Assembly (NCBI GenBank): GCA_002118135.1
Contig: BDIU01000246.1
Coordinates: 2,463 to 66,462 of the forward strand
Reading direction: 5' to 3'
Source of the DNA: Trebouxia sp. TZW2008
Lineage: Eukaryota; Chlorophyta; Trebouxiophyceae; Trebouxiales; Trebouxiaceae
DNA: 64,000 bases
Made by a program: the position numbers and the translations under genes. The notes beneath the pieces are model-generated. The model had not been told where the DNA came from, made no database searches, and saw nothing but the letters and a program-made list of their open reading frames with translations. This document shows positions 1 through 13,000 of the stretch, piece by piece; position 1 is the first letter of the stretch; each line of letters begins with the position of its first letter.

Positions 1-1
1 T

Positions 2-572
2 GCCCAGCTGTCCAACAAGTTACTGGACCAGCAGAAGGCATCTGTTGCAACTCAGCTCAAACACCAGGAGACTAAGCACGCAGCTGTTGACAAGACTGTA
101 GAGAGGCTTCGGCTCCAGATAAGCAGTGTCAAGGAGCGCTCAGTGGTTAAAGAGGCAGAGGCAGCTGCCAGCAGCAAGCACCATATAGAATCAATTGCTG
201 CACTGCAAAAGACGCTCGAGGCTGAGCACTTATCCACCCAGACGCTCACCTCCACACATCAGAGGCAGCAACAGGCTGACTCAGACACCATCAGACAGCT
301 TCAGGCTGCACTGGGCGATGCCCAAAAGTCTACAAACGCTAAGGCAGAGCAGGCAGATGCTGCTGCACACGCCCAAGCAGTCGCCCTCACCCGCCTCCGC
401 TCAGATTTGGCTGCATCTCACCAGCAGCTCAACAGCAGTCAGAAAGAACGTGAGGATGATTTCGTGGACATTCGGCGCCTTCAGATTGAGCTGGAAGATG
501 CCAAGCAGACTGCAGCGGCGTCTACAAGGGCTCAGGAGGCCACCATTGCGGCTCTGCGAAAGGACCTCAGTC
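2..572 (+). CDS. Coiled-coil protein segment, 5' end outside window
   Basis: An open frame runs from the first bases of the window and encodes about 190 residues rich in Ala, Gln, Lys, Glu and Leu, with heptad-like spacing (for example IRQLQAALGDAQKS and IRRLQIELEDAKQ). This is a long coiled coil with no signal peptide or membrane segment. The 3' limit is a guess: a GT at 573 in phase 1 would join the candidate exon at 779, but other donors are possible. The next gene on the same strand is the otubain-like reading frame at 1883, so this may be the N-terminal part of that protein or a separate gene. No catalytic motif is visible, so no function is assigned beyond coiled-coil oligomerisation. 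Confidence 0.6.
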
Positions 573-778
573 GTGCTCACCAGCCCATGCCCCTTATACA
601 ACACCCTGAGCTCATGTTCTGTTGTCTGACACATGTAACGTGGCAAGATGTCCTGCAATCGCTGTGTTGCCTGATGCTGTGTGCAGTTTGTTGTTGCTAT
701 GCTTTGTGAGCATGCTGCTGTCATGAATAGCTAACTCAGTCAACATTGAAAACGTCCTTTGATGTTTGTGTAGCGCAG

Positions 779-1378
779 GGCTTCAGACACTTGTATCATA
801 TCTGCCCAATACTGTTGCAGCCTGCAGACCTTCTCATCTTGGCGTAAACACCATCGCTGACCAAGTCTGTGTCTTTGCTGATGCGCTCCCACTGCTGCAG
901 AGTCACGGCAGCTTTTCACTTACTCTCAACTGTGATATCACTGTACCAGCTTGCTGCTGCAGATGCCATCTGTGTATAAACAGCTCAAGGTGTTCTGTAC
1001 AACCTGTTTCAAGGGCGCTCAGCTCACCACTACGGCTTCGGGAACCGTGTCAGATGAATTGCTGCCACTTTTGTTGCTGCATGCATGGGATTGAGATCTT
1101 CTTCTGTTGTGTGCAGGTCAAATTACAGGTAGCCAGCCCACCACCAAGGTCAAGGGCTCCCGCTGTGACGCTTGACAGTATAGACTTCCTTTTGTTCTTT
1201 CTGGGTTTGCAGCTGATCAAAAGTGTATACTGTAGACTGTTGCAAGAGCACCAAGCCCACCACCAGGATTTGCGGCCCCCCAACAACAGGCAGGCGCAAC
1301 AGGGGGGACTGAGTGTCAGGCCCAGGGCTGTGCAGGAATACAGGCCCTACAACCCTGTTGATCATTCACAGGCAAGAA
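779..1378 (+). CDS. Possible additional exons between the coiled coil and the otubain region
   Basis: A continuous open frame follows an AG at 777-778. It includes LQTLVSYLPNTVAACR and, near the end, PPNNRQAQQGGLSVRPRAVQ. Stretches inside are flanked by plausible cag acceptors (near 1117 and 1211). The composition is less biased than intron sequence, but no domain is recognised and the frame may be chance. It would link the coiled coil to the exon at 1883. The region 1379-1882 shows nothing else coding. Confidence 0.25.
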
Positions 1379-1882
1379 TTTCTTGACACCTTGCTGCTCA
1401 CTGTTTCTGCACTCTTCTGAGTTTTGCAAGCGCTGAGCATGCTTCAGATCAACTTTGCCTGTACATCAGCCAAGACACAGCCCGGACAGTGACTTACAGG
1501 TGAGGACTCCTTTACACCTTGAGGCCTGCTGATGTTAGGAGTCATGTGAGTTTTGCAAGCAATGAGCATGCTTCGGTCCGTCCATTTGTGCATTTGCCTC
1601 TGCAGCTGTATCTTCGGGGATTGTAAATCTGCAGATGCATTGTAGCTGGAAGGTTTTTAATCTCGCTGCTGTTTGATGCAAATTTGTTTGATGCATGTGC
1701 AGCAGCTGAAGCTGTAGCTTTGCAAGTGAATGCTTTTGTTGAATAAGATCAGATTGGCCTATCAGTCTGCAGTGACTGTCAAATATCAATTTCAAGTTCT
1801 TGCCTGCTGTGTTTGCAGCAAAAGTACATGTTGACGAGCAGCTCTACAGTGCTCAACGTGCTGACTACCTTGTGTGCTTCAG

Positions 1883-4860
1883 GGCGTGGGATGCCAGCCT
1901 CTAGGCTTGTCAAATGCCAGCCAGGCAAAGCCAACTGGTGTTGACAGCATGCCTTGGAGCGGTGCTGCCCAGGAGTTAGTCAGGAGCAGCAGCCTAAGCA
2001 GCATGGCCAGCAGCAGCTCACTAGGGCCAGCCACCCCGCATGAGACTGTGCTCACCGCTTTCAACAGGCCCAGGGCGCACCCAGGCAAGTATGACCCTTG
2101 TGGCCATCATCAAACAGCTGGCCAGGCATTCAGTGTGTCTGCCGGCGATGTGGCAAGTGGCAGCTCTCTGCCTTTGCCCCTTGCTCAGCTGCCAGCCCTT
2201 GCAACCTCTGGCAGCAATCAGCCCAGGCCACAGTATCAGCCACCATGTGAGCCTCTCCCTACAAAGGCAGCTGGCAGCAGTGGTGCTCATGGCGGCAGGG
2301 GCAGTGGCAGGGGTGTGAGCAGCCAGGCAGATGACCCTCAGACAGGTCTTACTACAGCTGCTGTCAAATGTGAGGCTTCTCAGGCGTCCAGTTCAGCAGT
2401 TTCTGAGGCAGCTGTTGCAGCAGCACGTGCTGTGAGTGGTCTGAACAGGGGCTCAAACTTGGCCAATGGCAGCGCACCGTCCTCGACTGCGCAGCGAAGC
2501 AACAGAGCTGCAAACAGCAGCACCTCGCAGTCGTCGAACCAACGTCGGGACATCTCGACTGGTCAGGCGGATCGGGCAGCGCCAAGTGCTACTGCATCGG
2601 GCTTGCCACCTGCGCTTTACGCTCAAGCGGCTACTTCAGGCACCTTTGCTGCAGCTCGAGGCCCCAGCTCATTTGCAGCTGCAGCAGGATCACCTGGAGG
2701 CAACAGCAGGCTCCCTGCCACAGCTCAGGGCAGTGCTGTTTAGTCCAGGCAGCCTCAGCAGGCAAGGGCTGCTCTGCAACCTGTGGATCAGAGGCGGTGG
2801 CTTCAGACAACGCACGCCAAGCTGTTGGTGGGCCCTGTTTTCAGAGTAGACGACGATGCTGGCGATGACGCGCACATGTTGCTGTGCCAGATTGCCAGGC
2901 GCCAGCAGTGGCAGTACTACACTGACGTCCGCGGTGAGTATAATCTCAGATGCTTGCATCATTGCTAACACCTGCTGTCATCCTTGCTTGGCGGTTGAGC
3001 ATCTGTTTGCTAACCTGAATATCAAGATATATGCTGCTCTGTTGCGGCTTGCTCATTCCAATACGAGCACAGCAAGTGAGGCTTGCAACTTGTCTAAACA
3101 GTCATTGCAATATTCAAAAGCAGTCTGCACTTCACTATGCTGCATCTGTATGACTGGCAGCTTTGAGTGCTGAATAGACGCAGCATAATTGATATACACA
3201 GCACTTTTGCAAGCCATGTAATGCTGCACATGCAGGTGACGGCAACTGCGGCTACAGAGCCGTTGGATTGGGGGTGGTGGTGGCAATGGCAGGCCTGCAG
3301 CCAGAGATAAGGCAGCAGTTTGTGCAGCGTTTGAGGCAGCTGTGGTCCAGGATGCAAGCATATCCACAAATGCTGGCATGCCGCAGTCCCACTCAGGGCA
3401 CTGTGTACAAGGGCTATGAGGCTGTGCTGGTACGCTTTGCTCCACCTTTGATGTGACCCGTGCTTATGCTCATCAGGGGCAAATTTGCTTACAGCCCATT
3501 TGCAGTTTGCCAGATGCTAGGATCCACGCATGATGGTCAGCATTTCTCACTCAATGCTAGCTTGTCACACGTGGACTGTTACAACAAGTGCTTTGCACGC
3601 ATGTTTTCTTTAATGGACAAACACATGTCCTCTTGCTACAGCTGCTGTTGTAGTCAGCTTGCGCAACTTGTCTTGAATCTTGAATCATGCTATCTTTATT
3701 TCAGATGTGCATGCAAGCTAAAGTCTATTGCGTCTTGCAGGAGGGTCTACAACGTAAACCAAGCAGTAGGCGCATCATACACGGACACTTGACATTTGTA
3801 CTGTAGCTGCGCCTCTTTACTCACAGCATGTGCACATGCAGATGGGTTTGGCATCTGCACAGCAGGCTTTGAGACAATCAAATATGCATGTCATTAGTGT
3901 TGGGCTTGCAAGCCCATCAGCTTTGCTCCTGGTTTACAAGGATGCTGAATCCAAATCCATTGAACTGCAGGAGGCCCTAGACCGTGAGCCACGTGAGCCA
4001 ATTAGCAGACGTGTCAGGGATGAACAGGCGCTTGTGCCCAGCCAGGCAATGATCGGCCACTGGAACAGGGAAGGGGTGTCAGACTCTGTAGTGCTGTTCT
4101 TGAGAGCAGTGACAGCAGTCCACATGCTGCAGTACCCCGACTTCCACAGGGACAATTACATGGCGGACATATGCATGGCAGACATCAAAGGGTAAGCTCC
4201 TCTGCCATGCTGAGGGTCTGCAACAATGTACCTACCAGTCAAAGTCAGGCTGACTAGCAAACATGCCTGATGTGAGCACATGTGAAATGGCGCACTGCAT
4301 ACCTGAGCTGTTTTTGATGGCTGTGCTCATTGACTTGTAGCAGTAGCTATTGATGTGGCCTTGATTTGGAGATGTTGTCAGCCTTACTCTGCATTTTCTC
4401 ATGCATGCAACAGATCCCCTCAGCATCATTGTGCTGTGCTGTGCTGTGCTGTGCTGTGCTGTGCTGTGAGTGTTGATCGCTTTTGGTAAAAAAGGAAGAA
4501 AGCAACTTCATAGGGTTTTGTCAGCCATATCTCTGCTTGCATGGTTCAAGTCATTAGCAGCTCTTGCTCAAGATTAGCTTGTGCAAATGCAGGGTTGAGG
4601 ACCTGGAGGATGCCTGCCTCCAGTACCTTTGCCCTTTCTGCATGGGCTCTGCTGACAAGTACGTTGACCTGAGAAGTGCAGACGCCCACTGCACTCTCAT
4701 TGCCTTGGCAGAGGCCCTTGAGATGGACATCTTGGTCCAACCAGGCAGTGGATCACCCATAAGTGTCAACACCATCCACGCGCAGAAGCACCATGCACCC
4801 TGGCGATTGCAGATTGGTCTCATCGGCAAGCCGGGTCACTTTGCTGTAGGCTGGGCCTAA
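1883..4860 (+). CDS. Otubain-like (peptidase C65 / OTU) deubiquitinase with Ser/Ala-rich N-terminal region
   Basis: Exons: 1883-2933, 3236-3429, 3941-4191 and 4593-4860 (stop TAA); phases 1, 0 and 2 match across the introns. The catalytic part starts with GDGNCGYRAVG, the otubain Asp/Cys motif, followed by VVLFLRAVTAVHM, ADAHCTLIALAEAL and the terminal PGHFAVGWA carrying the catalytic His, in the same order as human OTUB1. The family removes ubiquitin from proteins (often Lys48 chains) in cytosol or nucleus. The first exon encodes about 280 Ser/Ala/Gln-rich, probably disordered residues. Odd: an in-frame TAG lies at 2741-2743 between this region and the OTU part, with no convincing intron around it. 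This may be a sequence error, an unrecognised splice, or a true break. The acceptor at 3940 is chosen for phase. The gene's 5' end is uncertain; it may begin with the upstream coiled coil. Confidence 0.8.
4431..4470 (+). repeat. (TGTGC)n pentanucleotide microsatellite
   Basis: About seven copies of a tgtgc pentamer lie in the last intron of the otubain-like gene. The same pentamer expands again at 24776-24815 in a PDE-B intron. Confidence 0.9.
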
Positions 4861-6088
4861 GCAAAGCCTCCAAGACCCTTGTACAACAGCTTTGTATACT
4901 TTTTTGTTACAGCAGCTTGATAGACAAACCCCCTAGCATTGGGCCCAGCACAGATTATGATCTGCCCAGTTGGACGTGGCTGCTTTCAGTATAACAACTG
5001 CTTCAGTGAGGCAGAATGATTGCTTGCATGTTGTGATCTTTATATGGCAGTTGACTTTCTGCTCATCTGGCCTGGCATGTATGATTGCTCTTAGCTGAGC
5101 TGATCTGTGTCGAGAGGGTGCCCTCAGCAACGTAGGCCACAGATCTTAGCTTTTTAGGCTTTCAGCCGTTGCTACTTTGTTAAGCACCTTGATAGGGGGT
5201 GAGTAATGTGTCTTCCAGCCGGGCTCGAGGCTGCTCTTCATTGAGTGATTTCGCCCAATTTTTGGTCTAGCAGTATGGCATCACCCTTCTGACATTTTTA
5301 GTCACTGCTTTAGCAATGTTTTTGATTTGCCAGCATTTTGGTGGCGTTAGAGTTGCTGCTTCATCCAGCCTTGATTCAAGATTGCTCTTAGCCGAGCTGA
5401 TCTGTTTCTTAGAGGATACGCCCAGTAAAACAGGTCCAGCCTGGCATTTACTGTTACAGTATGGCTGTTTGGGGTTCTTAGTAGGGGATGAGCAGCGTTC
5501 TTCCAGCCGGGTACATAGTTGCGCTTCAGTGCTTGACTATGGCCCGCTGCCTGTGCAGCTATTATTGCTGTCACAGCAGTGCCACGATTATATGTTCAGA
5601 TCATCAATGCTTCTTGCTATAAACAATTGAGCCAGCAAGAGCTGAGCATATGTATGTTACAGACAAATGCTGTTGGCTCTGCTTTGTGTAATCAATTACC
5701 TAACTATGCCACCCTGGCCAGCAGGCCTGTGCATCACATGCATTTGCTTCAGCTGCATTTGCACTCAGAATTGCAGCGCTAGCAGAAAGCTGCACAATTT
5801 GCCTGATGTCAGCTAGAGCCAACAGCTGAACACAAAACCGTTGAAAGAGTCTGGGTAGAGAAAAGAAAGAGAAATGACTACGCCGTGAGGCGTGATAAGG
5901 AGACCGCAGATATACCGCAGCGTCCTGGTCCTGCTCTAAGATAGAGCAGGCAATCCTCAGGGACAATCGGATTTGCAACCCGAGGCACCGCTACTCATGC
6001 CTTGTTCCCTGTCTTTCTCTTTCTGCACCGTTGATGAAGAGAGTCTGGGTAATCCACAAATTGCAATCGAGCAGCCTTTGGTGCCTTT
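4861..6088. repeat. Intergenic region with a ~290-bp segmental tandem duplication
   Basis: No gene is seen between the otubain stop and the satellite at 6089. Two related blocks lie 288-297 bp apart: about 5083-5260 and 5380-5550. Both share gattgctcttag..gagctgatctgt and a later cttccagccggg anchor. A weaker echo of gagtctgggta occurs near 5850 and 6040. The two genes on either side converge here, so this probably includes both 3' UTRs. Confidence 0.6.
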
Positions 6089-6460
6089 GAGCTGATAAGC
6101 TGAAAATGAGGCTGTGGACGGTTTTGATGCACCATATGGCCCCATGGCCAGTGCACTATAGCTGAGAGCAAATCGATCAGGTACAGCAGTCAATCAGAAC
6201 AGCAGAGGTCACTGTTGAGTTGATACGCCGGAAAAGCATGCAAGGAGGCCGTGGGAGGGCAATGGCTCCATGACCAGTGCAATATAGCTTAGGGCAAATT
6301 GACCAAACACGGCAAGCAATCAGAACAGCAGAGATCAATGTTGAGCTGATACGTTAAAAAAGCATGCAATGCGGGCACAGGCGCTTTGATGGCACCATTG
6401 CAATACAGCGCTGAGCGAAATGATCAGATATGGTGAATCATCAGAAAAGCAGAGATCAAG
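6089..6460. repeat. Tandem repeat, three copies of a ~126-bp unit
   Basis: Copies begin at 6089, 6217 and 6343 with gagctgata or gagttgata. Each contains gcatgcaa (copies 2 and 3), a ccagtgcaatatagc-type block, and aatcagaacagcagagatca. Copy identity is roughly 75-85 percent by eye. A further shorter duplication (ctgaacaaa..cactgaagcccaaacct) occurs twice at about 6463 and 6513. From 6540 to 7033 nothing else is recognised. Confidence 0.8.
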
Positions 6461-7033
6461 CTCTGAACAAAACACTGAAGCCCAAACCTATTTGGTCAAC
6501 TCACAAAAGTATCCCTGAACAACTCACTGAAGCCCAAACCTAGTTGATATATCATGACAGCAACCCAATGCGAAAGACAGACTTGATGCCCGGATGTACA
6601 GGGTGATGTAACGATAACAGTCTGCGCCTGTTGCACGCACATTTCAGAACTCTACATATGCTGAATGACAGGTACAACAAAACAATCACAGATGCACAGG
6701 AAGCTTTCATGTATTCACAGGAGCTACTTCAAGTTTCCTAACTTTGAAGACCTGAAAAACGCTGACATGGCTGAAGGTAGTCAGAAAGTATACACCGAAC
6801 CCCTTCAGCAGAAAGTTGCCCATGAATCGATCATGCTAATTGCGGCAATGGGTATCCCAACAGCATCACTGCCAGCCGTTTAGACTGGTACAGCTCTGCT
6901 TAAGGGTGTGCTTCACATGAAAGCAGCAAGCCGTAGCAAGGCTGCCTTCTTGTGTAGCAGGACTGGCTTTGCTGGACTGCTTCTGCTCACAGAGGCCGCT
7001 GTTATGACGCCTACTGGCATAGACGTTTCATCA

Positions 7034-10000
7034 TCACTTTTTCTCGTGAGACTGGCTAGTAGATGCTGCCAAAACAGCACTTTCTGCCCACTGATTGTAG
7101 TTGGCAGTGGTGCCATCCAGGATTGGCTGTGCCTCTGGGAACAGATCTACCATGGCCTTGAACATGGGGGTGCCAACAATGTTGAAGAAGCCCATCTGGG
7201 AGCGGGTCATGCCCCCTTGCAGGCTGCGGTCCATCAGGGGACTCACTGCCATCCCACACGCCTTCTCCTTGTCACCCTGCACTCAATCACCATCATGGGT
7301 CCTGATCAATGATTGCATGCAGTGCACATGCGCTGAAGCGGTAGTGCTCGTTACATTGAAAATTCACCCTGGAGCAAGACAGTTTCTGAAGCTGTGTACA
7401 CCACAGGTTAGGTCATGTACAGGCAGTACGCGCTAAGCAGATAACATGTGCAACAGTGCTATGGTGCCAGATTGAACAGGAGTACCACTCTGAATGGAAC
7501 ACAGCTCCAGAAGCTGTTTACAGCAAATTCTCTTTGTGACGGCTGCTTTGGTTACTGAGAAATATGTCTATACATCAAGTTGTCCTTACTCAGAGGGACC
7601 ACTGCAGTCTGAGTGCAGTGATTGCTAACCAATGGTGACGTCCTTACACTACGATTGTCCTTGTATCAAGTGTCCTTACAACAGAATTTACTGTACATCA
7701 TGTGTGAAGAACAGTGCTGTGCTCCAGAGTATCATGGAAGCAGCAACATGCTGCTACAATCAATGCTGCTATCCTAACTTGCCATTTTCTGTCATGCATG
7801 CAGAAGTCATGGCTTGTTGCATAAGCAGGCATGACAGAACAGCATACTTGACGGAAGAACTCTTCTTCTAGCTGATAGGCCCAGCGCTTGTGGGTCTCAG
7901 GGGCTGCTGCCAAATGCCCTATGTCTGCGCACTTCAGCACCATCTGCACACACAAGCACAATCTGTTGTCCAGACAACTGATGGCAAGAGTATCAGACTT
8001 GCTCTTCTCAATTGAGTAATGTGATGTTGATGACTGTTGGTAAGAATGCTTTTCATTGACCAATTTGAGCAGAGACAGAGGATTATTGGGCTAATCCACC
8101 CACCTCATCCCTCATGATCAGGGTTTGAGACCAAAGAACAAACACCTGCAACGGTGATCAGTACAGTCATCAAATTGCTGAGAACTGAGTCAGGAGGTGC
8201 ACAACCAAAAGAGCATGTTGGTACGCATCAGCCAGTGACGCCATGCCCAATCTGCCAACCGGCAATCTCATGTCACAAAAGTTATGTGTCGAGGGACTGC
8301 TGTCTATAACAAATGGACGATCAATCATCCTTCTTTCGTCAACCAGGAGAATGCAGACAGTGATGAAGAAGATGAGTCCAAACTGGTTCACCAGGGTTTT
8401 GTCCTGAGGCTTGATGCCCTCTAAGTCAGGCTTGACGGACTCTTTGTGAGCGGCATTGGCATGCACAGATACAAGTGTGATTGTGCAAAATGTCATCTGG
8501 CCTGGTGTCAAGTTTTGTCCTTAGGCTTGGCACCCTCTCAGTCAGGCTTGGCAGACTGGCATGCACAAAGACAAGTATCATTGTGCAAAATGTCATCTGA
8601 CCTGGTGTACTAAAGTCTTGTCCTCAGGCTTGATGCTCTCCCAATCAGGGCCAGCAGCATCACCAAGTTGCGCTGACCCTGGCATACAGCTTGTCACAGG
8701 AGCCTTCTTGAAGGTAGCCTAAGCAGACAACAGCACAGCAAAGTGTGAGAGCAAAGTGTCCTGATGAATGTGAGTGTGAGAGCAAAGTGTCCTGATGAAT
8801 GTGACTGTAAGCGTGCTAAGGTAGCATGGCAGTGGCTTAGCAAGTATGCGAAGAGCGCATCAATTGGTGCAAGCGAACAGCTCTAATGAGTGTGGTGGTG
8901 AGCTTGATGCTATGTATTAAAGAGCCCAATGTTGTTCTGGCTCTTGTACCTGATACGTAACTACAATAACCAAGGGAGGCTATGTGCAAATGTGGTGCCT
9001 GGACACAGTAGTGCAGAACTCTGGCTGTCTTACCTGGAACCTAGATACAATGTCAAAGTGCTTCTTCATGTCTGTGCCCAACACCATGCTGATGTTGGTG
9101 CTGCGGTATTGCCTGAAGCTCTCAGACCGTATGAATGCCATCTGCACACAATTGTCTTTCGTCAAAATCTGCCATCTGCTTATACGGCAGCTCAGCCAGG
9201 TCAGGCAATTCCATGCTGCATGCAGCACATCAGGTGACACCACTGTTGACAAGTGCTGCATCAAGGAAGCAAAATTCTCAGACCGCATGAACGCCATCTG
9301 CACACCACTGTCTTTGGTGAAAATCTGTTATCTGCTTATACTGCGGCTTAGCCAGGTCAGGTCAGGTCAGGTGATGCTGCATGCAGCACAGCAGATCACA
9401 TTACTGCAGTAACACCTTCTGCATCAACGAATTCAGACAGATCCCCTCTGACAGCTGGGCAGGGGAGATGACCACAACAGTTGTATATGCCAATCAGTCT
9501 GCTCAAGATGACTCATGATGAACTGCCAGTCGACAATGAAGTAGAGGAGGAACAGACTACAGAGGTCATGCTGTGTGAGTAAGCTGCCTACTTCAGAGAC
9601 AGCTGTAGGCAGACCGCAAAGCACACACATCACAAATGCAGACTGGAGGTACAAACTCCCAAGCTTCCTTCTATTTATGCTAGCACTACACTCTCAAGTG
9701 TATAACTCACATAGGCTATGCACTCTGAAGGGATGCTTAGGAGGCTGTAGCCAGCCTACAGCTGCATGCACATCAGCAGAGCATAAGGCTGGCAAGGGAA
9801 GAGAGGAGGATTGACCGGCAAGTAGGCAAACTCTGGGTTGTCGCGCGGCACTTTAATGGCGGCTGCAAGGTGGTGATTCTCCAGCGGTGAGATATCGTTG
9901 TACAGCACGGCAATGGGGTGCTGGGTCTTGACTAGGAAGTCGTTGTTCAAGCCCCCGTGCTCGAAGTCATGGAAGAGCGCTGAAATGTAGGCAGACAGGT

Positions 10001-13000
10001 GCTGCACTCTGGTCAGAGCTTTGCTCTTCATGATCCCGCCATGACACAGCAGCATATGAGTCATCTGCACAACTGCCGCTACATGGATGCTGCGGCAACA
10101 CACATGATGTGGTCAGAGCATTGCTTCTCATGATGCCGCTTTGACACAGCAGCATGTGGGTCATCTGCACGACTGCTGCCACATGGATGCTGCAGCAGCA
10201 CACATGATGTGGTCAAAGCATTGCTGTTCATGACGCCGCCATGATTCAGCAGCATGTGGGTCATCTGCACGACTGCTGCCACATGGATGCTGCAGCAACA
10301 TACATGACGTGGTGAAAGCATTGCTGTTTATGATGCCGCTGTGATACAGCAGCATGTGGGTCATCTGTACGACTGCCGCCACATGGATGCTGCAGCAACA
10401 CACGTGATGTGGTCAAAGCATTGCGGTTCATGATGCCGCCATGACACAGCAGCATGTGGGTCATCTGGCACCCCTGCCATTGCATGGATGCTGCATCAAC
10501 ACACATAACACACATGATGTGACCAAAATATTGCTGTTCATGATGCCGCCATGACATAGCAGCATGTGGGTCATCTGCACCACTGCCGCCACATGGATGC
10601 TGCAGCAACACGCAGGACATGGTCAAAGCGTTGCTGTTCATGGTGCTTGTGACGTGACCCGCAATAGGGCGTCCTGTCTCATCACCTGACCTGCAATCAA
10701 TGTACTCTGGATTTCATGACCTTGCATCAGGATGATGTGCTGCATACTATGCTGTAATGCGATGTATTGTGATGTGATTGAATGTGACGCCATGTAATGT
10801 AGCATGACACAGCGACACGTAATGTACTGTAAGCATCTACCTGTTGTGGTAGGGATTCTCCTTGACATAGCCACTCTCGATGCGCTGACAAAAAGCCCAC
10901 AGATGTGCAGTGTGTAGCCCAAAATGCTGACTGAGGCCAGCAACTCTGCAGAAGTGGAATGTCAGCAGGGACAACGTGGTGCCTGGCGTTGCTTCTGCAA
11001 ACCCAAAGATGTCAAACTGCCAGTTGTTCTCTGCATCCTGCAGCAGGCAAAAGAATCGTGTAGAATGGTACAAGCAGGGACACAGTCGTGCTTGGCGTCG
11101 CTTCTGCAAACCCAAATATGTCAAACTGCCATTTGTTCTCTGCATCCTGCAGCAGGCAAAGCAATCTTGTAGGAGCAGTACACAAGCAGGGCCAAAGTGG
11201 TGCCTGGTGTGGCCTTTGCAAACCCAAAGATGTCAAACTGCAAGTTGTTCTGAAATTCAAAGCTGAGTGTATCCTGCGGAATCATTGACAACCTTGATGC
11301 ACTAAAATTCAGCGTTTTAGCTCAGTGCAATGAGACTGGCACAATACTTGCAGTTGCAATACCCTTCTTCTTGCTCCGGATCACTAGCATTGTATGATGA
11401 CAACAATTATCATTATGCATTCCAGCAAATGTGCTAGGTGTGTGTGGCCGAAGTCCTAGCATTGTATGGTGACAGGCTACAGGCACAAGCTGATGGTTGT
11501 CACAAGTTGCAGCCGAACAGCATGTCAAGTGCATATTGACCACCGTCTGGATTGACTGATGCCCAGAAGAGGCAACCCAGGCATGCAGCTGGTTCACATC
11601 ACAATGGGAGCTGAAAGAGGCTGACCAGGAGCCAGCGCTCAATGTCAGTCGAGAGGCATGGAGGCACAAAGCCTTCAACTGATCCCATATTTGCAAAGCG
11701 CTTGTCCATCCAGTAAGGTTGATAATCCTTCATGGAAACTGAGTTGAGCCTAGTCATCACTGGACATATCTTGACATCTGCTGGCGTCTTGACAGAGCCC
11801 TACAATGTACATATCAGCAAGTTTTGTATCAACTTGTCTACAGTGTGATCAGTCAAAAGTAAAAATGAACCCTCAATCTTTTCAGCCTCTTCACAAAACC
11901 CTTCAGTGTACATACAAGCTTGGAAATGCAGTGTGCTCACTACACTGTCATCATGCATGCAGAAATGAAAGTCAACCTCCTAGGCCCAATCACAGAGCCC
12001 TGCATTGATTATACCAGCTTAGAAGTGCAGCGTTTGCGTCGCAGTGTTGTCAACCATTTCAAGAAGTAAATACCTGTTGGCCTTTTTACAAAGTCCTGCG
12101 ATGTGCATAACAGCTTGAAACTGCAGGCTGTTTGTCACAAAATCATCAAACAACAGAAGTGTCGGCAGGAATGTTGTTTGAGTAGCACAGGACTGCACTT
12201 CAAGCTTCACCAGATGATTATTACAGAATGTCATGATGTTGTGTAAAAAGGTAACAACAGCAATCAACAACAGGGCGTGCGATGCAAACTTTCTGGACGT
12301 CGCTGGGGCACACAATCAACATCGCATTGCATGATGATTGGGGGTCCTGACTTCTGATAAGCGTATTCAAGGCAGTTCAAGCAAGGCAACAGCACCTACA
12401 GCAGTTGAGTCAGATCGGGCAAGCACACCTGTAGCAGTTGTAGCATGGATCTACCAACTTCGGAGTCCATGCGCTGAACTCTCAACAGCTGCTTCTCCAG
12501 AGCTACAGGCTGCCTCAAGTTGATGCCAGACTCACTCAGGATGATGAACAGGTCCATAGCTGTCGCCACTTGCGGCACATGACCCTACAGGACGTCTTCA
12601 ACTCATCAGCACCGATCACAATCAAGCCGTAGACAGCTGAAAAGCTTTGAAAATGCATCTGCTGACTAGCACTCATGCCAGCAGAGAGACAACAGCCTGT
12701 GAAGGGCGCTTGTGTGACTCACATGCATATGTATGCCAGACTCTTGATCTTTAGTGCCCTGGCGAGACCAGGCAGGCCCAGAGTGCAGTTGACTCTGGTT
12801 GTTGCAACCACTGCACAGCAGCATTATATGCACAGAGCAAGGTACAAGCCCACCGCAACAATGTCCTTCAGGAAGCTGAGGGTCTTCTCAACCGGGGTTT
12901 CAGAGTCAAAATCTGAGCAGCGCTTGTGGGGCTTGTCACGCAGGATGACTTGCAGGCGATGTGCTAGCTTGTCTGCCTCTTGTTGCAGCTTCTGCTGCTG

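Noticed and set aside
10261..10641. 126-codon minus-strand ORF reading through the 100-bp array
   Set aside because: It exists only because the repeat lacks stops in several frames; it shifts frame relative to the PDE exon from copy to copy.
10021..10650. CRISPR-like regular spacing in the 100-bp array
   Set aside because: The units are continuous repeats of an exon edge with no unique spacers, in a eukaryotic intron.
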